DNA of 64,000 bases from Cellvibrio sp. OA-2007. GTDB taxonomy: Bacteria > Pseudomonadota > Gammaproteobacteria > Pseudomonadales > Cellvibrionaceae. The stretch covers positions 1 to 64,000 of the forward strand of contig NZ_BBUL01000090.1 in assembly GCF_000953825.1 (NCBI RefSeq). The letters run 5' to 3'. Shown here in pieces: positions 38,970 to 48,365 of the stretch. The position numbers and the translations under genes were made by a program. The notes under the pieces are model-generated. The model saw only the letters and a program-made list of their open reading frames with translations, had not been told where the DNA came from and did no database searches. Numbering within the stretch: position 1 is the first letter of the stretch; each line of letters starts with the position of its first letter.

Positions 38970-39355
38970 AGATAAGTCCTAGGGTTGACCTGCAAGCCGC
39001 GCGAGGTGGCTGAGGGAGTGTGGATGGGTAGTAGGAAAAATTAGGCGGGCATTGTACACCAGCCGCCCAAATAGCTTCCACGCAAAAAACTCATGCAACA
39101 CAGCAATCAGATTCATATACGCACCAAAACAAAGCAGGAACACACACATCGGCTAAAAAATTTGGCTGTTCACTCAAGCCCCAGGAGGATTGGGCTGACA
39201 GGTTGAGCGTCAAACTCTGCGCTGCACCACAGTTTTTCCGTTTTTTATGGTGCTTTGAACAAATAGGCCTCGCTTTTGCAGTAGCCCCAGTGATGCTTTC
39301 CCACACCCCGATTGAGATGTGCAATCTGATCGGCCATGGAATTTAAGGACAACGC
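38970..39355. promoter_or_regulatory. divergent region between glyA and the EPS operon
   Basis: About 390 bases that must contain the glyA promoter (minus) and the EPS operon promoter (plus). I found no JUMPstart/ops element and no recognisable riboswitch. AAGGA precedes the first EPS start codon. Confidence 0.4.
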
Positions 39356-40174
39356 ATGAACTTGGCGTTTTATAAGTGGGCGGCCGCGTTTGGCATAGCC
39401 ATAGTCGGCACGCTGGCACAGGCGCAAACAGCTACTCCACCCGCTGCGGCCTACCGCATAGGCGCAGGCGATGAGGTGCACATTAAGGTGTATGGCCAAC
39501 CGGAATTAGCCGCCGAAGCTCAGGTTAATAGCGATGGCATGGTGCTGGTGCCACTGCTGGGCAATATCGCGATTGCTGGGCAAACCACCGCCATGGCCGC
39601 CACTCTGATTGCGCAGCGCTACCAACAGGACAATGTCCTGAAAAATGCGCAGGTGAATGTGCTGGTCAGCCAGTATCGCAGCCAGACGGTTGCCATTCTC
39701 GGCAAGGTCAACAGCCCCGGCAGGCTGGTTCTGGAAGGGCCGACCAGCCTGACTCAAGCACTGGCGTGGGCGGGCGGAATTGCGGCGGCGGGCAGTGAAC
39801 GCATCCTCTTAATGCGCCTTGCCCAAGACGGCAGCCAAGAGCGCATCGAATACGACCTGCAGCAGTTACTCAGCCCGCAAAACCAATCCCTACCCACTAT
39901 CTGGCTCAAAAACGGCGACACCCTCTATGTGCCTAATGCCGGGCGTTTTTACCTCAATGGTGAAGTGCATTCGCCGGGCATGTACCCACTGGATCGCCCG
40001 CTCAATGTACGCCAAGCGCTGAGTGCCGGGGGCGGCCCCACCGCTAGCGCAAGTAACTCCGGGGTGAAACTCTTCCGCCAAGGCGCGGATGGATCGGTAC
40101 AGGAACTGCGCGCCAAACCCGACGATCAAGTTATGGATGGCGATGTTCTGGTGGTTAAGGAAAGCATCTTCTAA
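39356..40174 (+). CDS. polysaccharide export protein (GumB/EpsE/Wza family)
   Basis: 272 residues. Signal peptide (cleavage near AQAQ, about residue 23), then the export domain (YRIGAGDEVHIKVYGQPEL) and two SLBB repeats (VAILGKVNSPGRL and FYLNGEVHSPGMYPL). It would form or gate the outer-membrane channel for the polymer. No lipobox Cys is seen, so anchoring differs from Wza. First gene of the plus-strand EPS operon; AAGGA stands six bases before the ATG. Confidence 0.93.
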   Translation: MNLAFYKWAAAFGIAIVGTLAQAQTATPPAAAYRIGAGDEVHIKVYGQPELAAEAQVNSDGMVLVPLLGNIAIAGQTTAMAATLIAQRYQQDNVLKNAQVNVLVSQYRSQTVAILGKVNSPGRLVLEGPTSLTQALAWAGGIAAAGSERILLMRLAQDGSQERIEYDLQQLLSPQNQSLPTIWLKNGDTLYVPNAGRFYLNGEVHSPGMYPLDRPLNVRQALSAGGGPTASASNSGVKLFRQGADGSVQELRAKPDDQVMDGDVLVVKESIF

Positions 40175-40187
40175 GAGGAGCTGTAAG

Positions 40188-41567
40188 ATGAATTTGCACA
40201 GATTTATCGGGATTTTAGTCGCACGTAAACACGCGATTACAGCCAGTATTTTGCTCGCCTTGGCAGCCGGACTACTGGTGATTTTGCTGACCCCCAAATC
40301 CTATACCGCCTCTACCGATTTATTGGTTGATGGCCGCGGGCTTGATCCCATCAGTGGGCAATCGCAGCCGGCGCGTTTGACCAGCGGCTACATTGCCACC
40401 CAAGCCGACATTATTCGCAGCCGCACAGTCGCCGCCAAGGTGATTGAGCAACTGGCACTGCACCAGTCGCCCACAGTAATCAACGCAGCCAAATTGACTG
40501 GCGATACAGTACCCGACCAGAGCCGCATACTCACCTTTCTCGCCAAAGGGTTGAACGTGATTCCCAAGCGCGATAGCAGCGTCTTGAGCATTACTTTTAC
40601 CGCGCAAGACCCGCAGCTCGCCGCACAAGTGGCAGACGCCTTTGCGCAGGCTTATGTGGTCACCAATCTGGAGCTGCGTGTAGAGCCAGCCAAACAGACC
40701 ACCCTCTGGTACAACGAGCAACTGACCGGCTTGCGCGCCGAGCTCATCGCCAAACAAAACGCCCTGTCCAGCTATCAGGAACAGCACAACATACTCGCCT
40801 CATCCGACCGGCTGGATTTGGAATCGGCCAAATTGGCGGAGCTATCCTCCATGCTGATTGCGGTACAAAACGAGCGGCTCAACTCCCAAAGCCGCAGCGA
40901 CCAGATTGCCAATACCAAACAGGGGCGGCTGGAAACTCGCGCGCTAGATAACCCCCAAATCCAGAAGCTCGCGACTGACTTGGCGCAAGCCCAGGCGCGG
41001 CTCGATGAACTGAGCACCCAAGTGGGCGAAAACCACCCCCAATATCTGCAAGCGCGCAGCGAAGCCGATACGCTCAAAAAGCAGATGAACCGCATGCTGG
41101 AACTTATTAGCGGCAGCTTGCAATCGTCCGTAGAGTTATCCCAATTAAGAGAAGAGCAGCTCACCGCCGAGCTGGCCATGCAAAAAGAACTGGTGCTGCA
41201 ACTGAGCCGCAATCGCAATGAGCTCAGCCTGCTTAAACGCGAGGCCGATAACGCCCAAACGGCCTATGAAGCTGCCCTCGCACGCACGGCGCAAACACGG
41301 CTGGAAAGCCAAATCGCCGCTACCGATATAGCGGTGCTCAACAGCGCGCAAGTGCCCAATCGCCCAACCAGCCCTAAACCCCCACTCACACTTTTTCTCG
41401 CGCTCATAATGGGTTTGATGGCCGGTGTTGCTATCGCCCTTGGCAGCGAATGGCTCGACCCGCGCATCCGCTCGGTTAGCGACCTGGAACAGGGGTTGGG
41501 GCTGCGTGTACTAGCGGTGATTCCCGGCAACCGACGCCTTTCTCCCCTCACGGAGGCACAAGCATGA
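40188..41567 (+). CDS. chain-length determinant protein (GumC/EpsF/Wzz family)
   Basis: 459 residues from the ATG at 40188, which has GAGGAG upstream; the longer frame from 40089 overlaps the export gene. Membrane segments at about 20-38 and 405-430 enclose a long periplasmic coiled coil (about 165-375). The end, WLDPRIRSVSDLEQ, matches the cytoplasmic end of Wzz-type polysaccharide co-polymerases. It sets polymer length together with the kinase-like gene that follows and with the export channel. Confidence 0.93.
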   Translation: MNLHRFIGILVARKHAITASILLALAAGLLVILLTPKSYTASTDLLVDGRGLDPISGQSQPARLTSGYIATQADIIRSRTVAAKVIEQLALHQSPTVINAAKLTGDTVPDQSRILTFLAKGLNVIPKRDSSVLSITFTAQDPQLAAQVADAFAQAYVVTNLELRVEPAKQTTLWYNEQLTGLRAELIAKQNALSSYQEQHNILASSDRLDLESAKLAELSSMLIAVQNERLNSQSRSDQIANTKQGRLETRALDNPQIQKLATDLAQAQARLDELSTQVGENHPQYLQARSEADTLKKQMNRMLELISGSLQSSVELSQLREEQLTAELAMQKELVLQLSRNRNELSLLKREADNAQTAYEAALARTAQTRLESQIAATDIAVLNSAQVPNRPTSPKPPLTLFLALIMGLMAGVAIALGSEWLDPRIRSVSDLEQGLGLRVLAVIPGNRRLSPLTEAQA

Positions 41568-42439
41568 ATGATTTTGCCCAAGCCATACCCGCGCCAAGCG
41601 TCTCAGCCAGCCTGCAAAAAATGGGGCCGATGCTGGTGGCCAGCGGGAAGTTGGCCACCAAGGACCTCGCTGAGATTCTGGCGGCGCAAAAAACCTATGG
41701 GCTGCGGTTTGGCGATGCGGCGCTAAAGCTGGGCCTGGTCAGCGCCGAGGATGTGCAAGCGATTTTGGCCGAACAATTTGCCTATACCACACCTCCGGGC
41801 AAACACAGCCTGCTGGACAAGCGTTTGGTCGCCCTCTTCCAGCCAGATGGCGCCCAAGCAGAGGCATTGCGCAGCCTGCGCAGTGAACTATTGCTGCGCT
41901 ACTTCAACAACCAACAGCAGACCACCTTGGCACTAGTGGGTTGCGATGAAGCGGAAACCATTGCGCTGACCAGCGCCAACCTCGCCATCAGTTTCGCCCA
42001 GATGGGTATCAATACCCTGCTGGTGGACTGCAATCTGCGCCAGCCCCAGTTGCAGGCGCTGTTTCACCTGGACCCTATGGCGCCCGGGTTAAGCGATAGC
42101 CTCGCGGGGCGCTCAGCGCTGGTACCAAGCGCAATTGAAGGTATTCGCGCATTGCAGGTAATTGGTGCCGGTACACCGGTGCCCAACCCCCAGGAGCTAC
42201 TGGCCAGCAAGCCCCACTTTCAAACCCAACTGAGCAGTTTGAGCCAAGGCTTTGACGTAGTGATCCTCAACACTTCGCCGCTGACCAACAACCGCGATGC
42301 CCAACTGGTCGCCGCGCAAGCGGGTGCTGCATTGCTGCTGGCGCAAGCTAATCAGACCAAAACGCGCACGCTGAGCGATATCAGTATTCGGCTGCAGGAA
42401 TTGGGTGTACGCCTGCTTGGGGTGAGCCTGACGAGCTAG
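41564..42439 (+). CDS. EpsG/CpsD-type kinase-like protein with degenerate Walker A
   Basis: 291 residues. Residues about 15-75 resemble the N-terminal MshEN-like helical domain; the rest is the P-loop fold of bacterial tyrosine kinases. Walker A is lost: GCDEAETIA at 126-134 stands where GxxxxGK[S/T] should be. The second acidic motif (LLVDCNLRQPQ) and a third (VVILNTSPL) remain in part. There is no Tyr-rich tail. It overlaps the GumC-like gene by four bases (ATGA), with GGAGG upstream, so it is translated with it. It probably works as a non-phosphorylating partner; this is inference. Confidence 0.85.
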   Translation: MNDFAQAIPAPSVSASLQKMGPMLVASGKLATKDLAEILAAQKTYGLRFGDAALKLGLVSAEDVQAILAEQFAYTTPPGKHSLLDKRLVALFQPDGAQAEALRSLRSELLLRYFNNQQQTTLALVGCDEAETIALTSANLAISFAQMGINTLLVDCNLRQPQLQALFHLDPMAPGLSDSLAGRSALVPSAIEGIRALQVIGAGTPVPNPQELLASKPHFQTQLSSLSQGFDVVILNTSPLTNNRDAQLVAAQAGAALLLAQANQTKTRTLSDISIRLQELGVRLLGVSLTS

Positions 42440-42470
42440 GTTTTTGATGGTTTAGCACTGTGAGGAATGG

Positions 42471-43793
42471 ATGAACAGCTCATCAAGCAACCGCTATCTG
42501 GATCGACCCATCGCATCGGCTCCTTGGCAACCGGCCATCGCCCGCCCGTGGTTGAGCGATCAGCAATGGGTGAGCCTGATTATTGTGGCCAGCGTGAGTT
42601 ATCAAGCCCTGCTCTGTTTTATCAACAGTGTGTTGATGCCGGTGTCGCGCCCCCTGCTGGGCATGGCGGAGGCGGTGATCATGCTGATGTGCCTGCCGCT
42701 TTTGGCGCGCCGCTTGTTGCCCGGTGTTTTGTGGCTGGGGGCGATGGCAGCGGCGATGCTCTGCCTGGTCTGGCTGATCAACCAACAGGTGACGATTAAA
42801 TCCTTCCGCGACCTCGCCATCCCCCTGTGTTTTTTCTGGCTGGGCTGCAACATCGGCCAGTTAGCGCTGGCCGATCGCGCCCTCAAACTCGCCATTTGGG
42901 TCATTTTGGCGATGGGTTTGTTCGAATTATGGTTCCTCGATTACTACACCCAATGGTTCGATATTTTCAATTATTACGTCAACGTGGGGGCACTGAACCC
43001 CAGCGCTGATTTTTTTATGCGCGACGATCGCCTGCTGGGCAATGGCATGCGCCCCGAGGGCATTGGCCGCACCTTGCTGCCACAGCTGCTTGGCCCGCAC
43101 CGGGTATCGTCGGTATTTTTGGAGCCCATTGCACTGGGCAATTTCGCCACCCTCTGCGCGGCTTGGGGGCTGTGCCGCCCGCAACAAGAGTGGCGCAGTG
43201 GGGTGTTTTTCGTGCTGGCCGCCATTGTCATGATGGTGCTGTGCGACTCCCGCTTTGCCCTGATGACCGTCAGCGCATTAATCCTGCTGCGCCTTTTAGT
43301 GCGCGGCGCCCTGCTCAACCTTTGTGTATTGGCGCCGTTTGCCGCCATCGCCGCCCTACTTTGTATCGGCCTGCTCATTCCCAGTGAAATGGGCGAAATG
43401 ATGGTGAGCGATGACCTGCGCGGGCGCCTGTCTTACTCGGGGTGGTCGCTGCTGGAGTTCGATCTGCCCCAGCTGTTTGGCATAGGCCATAGCGATAGTT
43501 ACTTTGACGAGGGCTACGCCCACTCCATCGCCTCATTTGGGCTGCCGCTGATTCTGCTGCTCTGGTGCAGTTTTTGGCTGCTGCCCTTTACCACGGAGCG
43601 CGGTCAACGCTTTCGCGCCATGGTGTCGATTTATATCGCACTGATCCTCTGCATTAGCGGAACCTCTTTTTTTGCGCTTAAAACAGCGGGGCTACTCTGG
43701 TTTTTGGTGGGCTGCAGTTTGCAAAACCCCGCTGCCATAAACCGCGCTGGAACCCGGCTGCCACTGAACAGGAGCAATCGTTATGGCGAGTAA
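42471..43793 (+). CDS. polysaccharide polymerase (GumE/Wzy-like)
   Basis: 440 residues with about ten membrane segments and a large loop (about 160-215) holding RVSSVFLEPIALGN, a pattern common in GumE-type polymerases. It would polymerise lipid-linked repeat units in the periplasm. AGGA precedes the ATG at 42471. Overlaps the next gene. Confidence 0.85.
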   Translation: MNSSSSNRYLDRPIASAPWQPAIARPWLSDQQWVSLIIVASVSYQALLCFINSVLMPVSRPLLGMAEAVIMLMCLPLLARRLLPGVLWLGAMAAAMLCLVWLINQQVTIKSFRDLAIPLCFFWLGCNIGQLALADRALKLAIWVILAMGLFELWFLDYYTQWFDIFNYYVNVGALNPSADFFMRDDRLLGNGMRPEGIGRTLLPQLLGPHRVSSVFLEPIALGNFATLCAAWGLCRPQQEWRSGVFFVLAAIVMMVLCDSRFALMTVSALILLRLLVRGALLNLCVLAPFAAIAALLCIGLLIPSEMGEMMVSDDLRGRLSYSGWSLLEFDLPQLFGIGHSDSYFDEGYAHSIASFGLPLILLLWCSFWLLPFTTERGQRFRAMVSIYIALILCISGTSFFALKTAGLLWFLVGCSLQNPAAINRAGTRLPLNRSNRYGE

Positions 43794-44928
43794 ACTAGCA
43801 CCGCTTAAAGTGATTCATATTGTGCGCCAGTACCTGCCCTCGATTGGGGGAATGGAAGAGGTAGTGCGCAATATTGCGCGGCACCAATTAACCCATCCGC
43901 ATCAGCACACCAAAATCATCACCCTCAACCGCCTGTTCAGAAACTCCAGCGAAACCCTCACCGCCAAAGAGCAAATCGATGGCATTGAGGTCATCCGCCT
44001 CGGTTACTTTGGCTCCAGCCGCTACCCCATTTGCCCCGGGGTGCTCAAATACGTGAAAGAGGCCGATGTGATCCATGTTCACGGGGTGGATTTCTTTTAC
44101 GATTTTCTCGCCGCCACCAAATGGCTCCACCGGCGGCCATTGGTGCTCTCTACCCACGGCGGTTTTTTTCACACGGCCTTTGCCTCGCGCGCTAAACAGG
44201 CTTACTTCCAAAGTGTGACGCGGCTATCGGCCAACGCGTATAACCATGTTGTCGCCACCAGTTCCAACGACGGCGCCCTGTTCAGCAAAATCATGCCGGA
44301 AGATAAATTACAGGTGATTGAAAACGGGGTGGATGTAGAGAAATACGCCGATGCCGGTTCACCCCAATTACAGCCGTGCCTGATCTACTTTGGGCGCTGG
44401 TCGAGCAACAAAGGGCTGCTGCAGGCGCTGGCGTTTTTTGCCCAATTGCGCACCTTGCAACCCCAGTGGCGCTTGGTGATTGCCGGGCGCGAATACGATC
44501 ACAGCGCTGCCGATCTGCAACAGCAAGTGGACAAGTTGCAGCTGTCATCGTCCGTCACCTTGGCGCCCAACCCGAGCGATGCGGAGTTGAAACAATTAAT
44601 TGCACAGGCGAGTTATTTTATCTGCCTGTCGCGCCACGAGGGTTTTGGCATAGCGCCGATTGAGGGGATGAGCGCGGGGCTCACCCCCATCCTCAGCAAT
44701 ATTCCCCCTTTTCAGCGGCTCATCGATAGCTCTGGCTTAGGCATCAGTATGACGCTCGATGCCGCACCGCACAGCGCCATCACCCAGCTATTGCACCTGC
44801 ACGAACAGGGTGAGCGGGCTTATCAAGCGCGCCGCAAAGACAGCCAAGCCTTTGCGCGGCGCTACGCCTGGCCAGCGGTTGCCGACCGCTATGTCGCGCT
44901 CTATGACACATTGCGGCGCGCATCATGA
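43783..44928 (+). CDS. GumH-like glycosyltransferase (GT4)
   Basis: 381 residues of GT-B fold. The N-terminus KVIHIVRQYLPSIGGMEEVV is close to GumH of the xanthan pathway, which adds alpha-mannose from GDP-mannose to the lipid-linked cellobiose. The donor-site region HEGFGIAPIEG contains the GT4 EX7E pattern. The link to mannose is inferred from family likeness and neighbours. AGGAG precedes the ATG; it overlaps the next gene (ATGA). Confidence 0.87.
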   Translation: MASKLAPLKVIHIVRQYLPSIGGMEEVVRNIARHQLTHPHQHTKIITLNRLFRNSSETLTAKEQIDGIEVIRLGYFGSSRYPICPGVLKYVKEADVIHVHGVDFFYDFLAATKWLHRRPLVLSTHGGFFHTAFASRAKQAYFQSVTRLSANAYNHVVATSSNDGALFSKIMPEDKLQVIENGVDVEKYADAGSPQLQPCLIYFGRWSSNKGLLQALAFFAQLRTLQPQWRLVIAGREYDHSAADLQQQVDKLQLSSSVTLAPNPSDAELKQLIAQASYFICLSRHEGFGIAPIEGMSAGLTPILSNIPPFQRLIDSSGLGISMTLDAAPHSAITQLLHLHEQGERAYQARRKDSQAFARRYAWPAVADRYVALYDTLRRAS

Positions 44929-46031
44929 AACACCACCCGCTGCTCGCCGCGCTATTGAGCCTGCCGCTTAGCTTGGCCGCAGCCGGCAGTGTTGCCGGCT
45001 GCTTGGATTCAGCGCGGCTGACGGGGGTGAACCTGGCCGGTGCGGAATTTGGCAGCAGTCAGATCCCGGGGAAAGTGTTTCACGATTATGTCTACCCCAG
45101 CGAAGCAGAGCTGGAATACATAGCCGATCAAGGTGCCAATATGATCCGGCTGCCGTTTCTGTGGGAACGAACCCAACCCGAGGCCAATGGCGCACTCGAT
45201 AGTGCGCAATTGGCGCACCTGCGTTTAACCATCAACCGCGCCGAAACTCACGGGCTCTGTGTGCTGCTGGATCTGCATAATTACGCTAAATATTTTGGCG
45301 ATCCACTCACCGCAACAATCCCCGAAAATATTGTGCTGCAAGAGGCATTTATCCACTTTTGGCTCGCCTTGGCCAAGGAATTCCCCAATGCCGGCAGTGT
45401 TGCGTTTGGGTTGATGAATGAACCGGCTTTTATTCCCAAGGCAACCTGGGCAAGCATTGCCCAGCAGACAGTGCTCGCCCTGCGCAAGGCCAATGTCAGC
45501 AACGGAATTTGGGTAGCTGGGGGCGGCTGGAGCGGCCTGCACGATTGGTTCAGTGGCGGCGAGATGAGCAACGCGCACTACTTCAAACAATTACACGACC
45601 CGCTCAAACGCACAGTGATTGAAGTACATCAATACACCGACAGCAACTACTCGGGCACCCACAGCAATAGTGCCGGTTGCCGCAGTGCCGATGAATTCAA
45701 CAGCCAATTTGAACGCATTCACACCTGGGCGGAGCAACACCAGCAGCAGCTTTTTTTAGGTGAATTCGGCGTGCCCGCAACACCGGAGTGCCTGCAAACA
45801 CTGACGCGGTTTTTAGAATTAATGCGCGCAGAAAAATGGCGCGGTTGGAGTTATTGGGCGGCGGGAAGTTGGTGGGGTAATTACCCACTGGCGTTAAGCG
45901 GTGCACAACAAACGGAATCATTGCAATGGCCGATTTTAAAACGGTTTTTTTATCGCCCCGAAAATCAGGCCGGTAGCAAAGAAAAAAGCAGTAGTGCGTC
46001 CCCGCCGCTTCCACCTGAAGCGATTATGTAA
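44925..46031 (+). CDS. GH5-family endoglucanase-like enzyme
   Basis: 368 residues. N-terminal signal peptide (LSLPLSLAAAGSVAG), then a GH5 barrel: GVNLAGAEFG, NMIRLPFLWER, the acid/base Glu in GLMNEP (E166) and the nucleophile in LGEFGV (E280). Close to cellulase-like GH5 enzymes. In an EPS operon with a GumD-GumM-GumH set it probably trims or releases the beta-1,4-glucan-like backbone rather than digesting plant cellulose. The C-terminal 30 residues are a Lys/Ser/Pro-rich tail. It overlaps the GumH-like gene (ATGA). Confidence 0.9.
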   Translation: MKHHPLLAALLSLPLSLAAAGSVAGCLDSARLTGVNLAGAEFGSSQIPGKVFHDYVYPSEAELEYIADQGANMIRLPFLWERTQPEANGALDSAQLAHLRLTINRAETHGLCVLLDLHNYAKYFGDPLTATIPENIVLQEAFIHFWLALAKEFPNAGSVAFGLMNEPAFIPKATWASIAQQTVLALRKANVSNGIWVAGGGWSGLHDWFSGGEMSNAHYFKQLHDPLKRTVIEVHQYTDSNYSGTHSNSAGCRSADEFNSQFERIHTWAEQHQQQLFLGEFGVPATPECLQTLTRFLELMRAEKWRGWSYWAAGSWWGNYPLALSGAQQTESLQWPILKRFFYRPENQAGSKEKSSSASPPLPPEAIM

Positions 46032-46066
46032 CAAGCCATCTACACCCACGCTACCGGGGAAATATC

Positions 46067-46828
46067 ATGAATAGAGTCAATACCCATACGCGCGCCTGCC
46101 CATCCCTCACTATGGGTGGTTTTACTATTTTGCGCACCACTGCCGCAGACCTGATACCACTGCTGCAAGAAAAAATGCAGCATCAGCAAATCGCTTTTTT
46201 TTATGCCAATACAAATTTTGTGGTGCAGTGCCAAACCCTACAAGCGCAGATGTCCGCCGCCGACACGATGATTGTTAACGACGGCATAGGCATGGATATC
46301 GCCAGCCTATTAGTGCATCGCCAAGGTTTTATTGAAAACCTAAACGGCACCGACTTCACGCCCCGTTTCTTGCAAAGCCTCGGCGCGAATGGCCGGGTAT
46401 TTTTACTGGGCGCCAAACCCGGCATAGCCCAGCGCGCCGCCACTGCATTGCGCCAGCACTACGCGATTAATGTAGTGGGTGTACGCAATGGTTACGATGA
46501 AGCCAACAATACTGCCGAAGTGATTGAGGAGATTAACCGCAGCCAAGCCAACGTCGTTTTGGTGGCCATGGGCAACCCCCACCAAGAGCGCTGGATACTA
46601 GAACAGCGCGGCCAATTAAACGCCCATCTGTTAATGGGTGTGGGGGCGTTGTTTGATTTTCTCGCTGGCGATAAATCCCGCGCACCGGCTCTGGTGCAGC
46701 GTTTGCGGATGGAGTGGTTTTATCGTTTATGCCTTGAACCTTCGCGGTTGTTGCGCCGCTACACCATCGACATTGTTCAATTTTTAATTCTCTGTTTGCG
46801 CACCGGCAAACGCACTGGTTCGCTATGA
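46067..46828 (+). CDS. GumM-like glycosyltransferase (WecG/TagA/CpsF, GT26)
   Basis: 253 residues of the WecG/TagA/CpsF family: FYANTNFVVQC, NDGIGMDIAS, LNGTDFTPRFL, GAKPGIAQRA, VAMGNPHQERW. In xanthan synthesis GumM adds the second glucose to make lipid-linked cellobiose; that role is inferred here from the set of genes. GGGGAAA precedes the ATG at 46067. It overlaps the flippase gene (ATGA). Confidence 0.9.
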   Translation: MNRVNTHTRACPSLTMGGFTILRTTAADLIPLLQEKMQHQQIAFFYANTNFVVQCQTLQAQMSAADTMIVNDGIGMDIASLLVHRQGFIENLNGTDFTPRFLQSLGANGRVFLLGAKPGIAQRAATALRQHYAINVVGVRNGYDEANNTAEVIEEINRSQANVVLVAMGNPHQERWILEQRGQLNAHLLMGVGALFDFLAGDKSRAPALVQRLRMEWFYRLCLEPSRLLRRYTIDIVQFLILCLRTGKRTGSL

Positions 46829-48315
46829 GTTTACAAAAAAGTTTGGGGTCAAGCGCGGCCTGGATGAGTTTGGCGGCCAGCAGCATGAGCATCGTCAGTT
46901 TTGTGGTTTTTATTATTATTTCGCGGATTTTATCGCCCGATGAAATCGGCTTGGTGGTGTTTGCGATTCTAGTTGTAGAAGCCGGGCGAATTATTATTAA
47001 TGGCGGCTTGTCCATTAGCATTGTGCAGCGCCCCGAATGGGAAGAGGATTATGCTGCAACCAGTTTTTATATCTCCTGTTGCTATGGCGTCATAGTCACT
47101 TTAATCGTGTTATTTATTGGTGTGCCACTGACCGCCAAACTCTACGCACCAGCAGCCGCCTCAATTTTAGCAGTGCTCTCCATCATCTTTATGCTCGAAG
47201 CAATCAAAGTCGTGCACGACGGCAAACTGCGCCGCGATTTGCGCTTTAAGGCTATTGCTATTCGATCGATTTTATCGAGTGTTATATCCAGCATTATTGG
47301 AATTTATTTAGCACTGCACGGATACGGTGTGTGGGCACTAGTAGCGCAACAACTCAGCGGGCAACTGATAGTAACCGCCTTGACTATTATTGGCGCCAAC
47401 TGGTGGCCGCGCTGGCAATTCTCATTGCAGCGAGCAGGTGAAGCCATACACATGGCAAGCCCGATGATGCTGGCGCAATTTATTAATACGCTGTGCAGCA
47501 CACTGGTAGAGTTTATGGTCGGCATAATACTCGGGCCGATTGCCTTGGGTATTTATCGCATAGCGGGAAGAGCGCTATTTATTTTGCAAGAAATTATTAT
47601 TCGCCCACTGGAACAAACCACCATTCCCGTATTGGCACGCATGGAAAATGCCCAGGCGCGAGCCAAGGCCACCCTGCGGATACTGCGCATTAATAGCTTT
47701 GTCATATTGCCTATTTTTTTTGGCACCGCCGCAATTGCAGAAGAATTTATCGCGCTGGTATTTGGCGAAAAATGGCACAGCAGTGGTGCACTCATGGCCT
47801 TACTTGCACTCGGTTCAACCCCCTTCGCATTGCGCATTCAAATTAATGCCACACTCACTGCAGAAGGAAAATCCAGATGGGTATTGCTCAACATGATAGC
47901 CACCTTATTAACAACATTGATTATTGGCTACCTACTAATACCTTATGGCACTCATTATGCAGCTATAGCTTATGTCGTTATCAATTACATTAGCGGTGCC
48001 ATTAGCATGGTTATTTTCCAACATATTTTCCGCTGCGGTTTTATTCCTATGTTAAATGTACTTTGGCCCAGCCACCTCGCTGCAAGCATCATGCTCTGTA
48101 TTTGCCTTGCCGTTAAACAATGGCTGCCGCAAACACTACCAGCTGCCACACAATTATTATTGCTCGGCGCGACCGGTGGTATAAGTTATTTTTTCCTGTG
48201 TGTGGTTATTTTTCGCAATGAAACACGCAACTTTCTGGGAGAGTGCCTGAAAATTATGCCACTTAAATTTTCGCCCCTGCTGCTGCGCATTCAATCCTGG
48301 GCGCGCCTCAATTAA
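46825..48315 (+). CDS. polysaccharide flippase (GumJ/Wzx family)
   Basis: 496 residues with about 12-14 membrane segments of the MATE-like/oligosaccharyl-lipid flippase fold (IIISRILSPDEIGLVVFAI near the N-terminus, ILGPIALGIYRIAGR midway). It would flip the lipid-linked repeat unit across the inner membrane before polymerisation. Overlaps the GumM-like gene. Confidence 0.88.
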   Translation: MSLQKSLGSSAAWMSLAASSMSIVSFVVFIIISRILSPDEIGLVVFAILVVEAGRIIINGGLSISIVQRPEWEEDYAATSFYISCCYGVIVTLIVLFIGVPLTAKLYAPAAASILAVLSIIFMLEAIKVVHDGKLRRDLRFKAIAIRSILSSVISSIIGIYLALHGYGVWALVAQQLSGQLIVTALTIIGANWWPRWQFSLQRAGEAIHMASPMMLAQFINTLCSTLVEFMVGIILGPIALGIYRIAGRALFILQEIIIRPLEQTTIPVLARMENAQARAKATLRILRINSFVILPIFFGTAAIAEEFIALVFGEKWHSSGALMALLALGSTPFALRIQINATLTAEGKSRWVLLNMIATLLTTLIIGYLLIPYGTHYAAIAYVVINYISGAISMVIFQHIFRCGFIPMLNVLWPSHLAASIMLCICLAVKQWLPQTLPAATQLLLLGATGGISYFFLCVVIFRNETRNFLGECLKIMPLKFSPLLLRIQSWARLN

Positions 48316-48365
48316 GGTGCCACTTGTGCGGCGACACCCTTGAACCATCAACAACCGAGACCTGG

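Noticed and set aside
38970-39355. JUMPstart/ops element before the EPS operon
   Set aside because: No GGCGGTAG-type core on either strand in the right place.
40089-40187. Longer GumC-like N-terminus
   Set aside because: It overlaps the export gene and ignores the GAGGAG site before the ATG at 40188.
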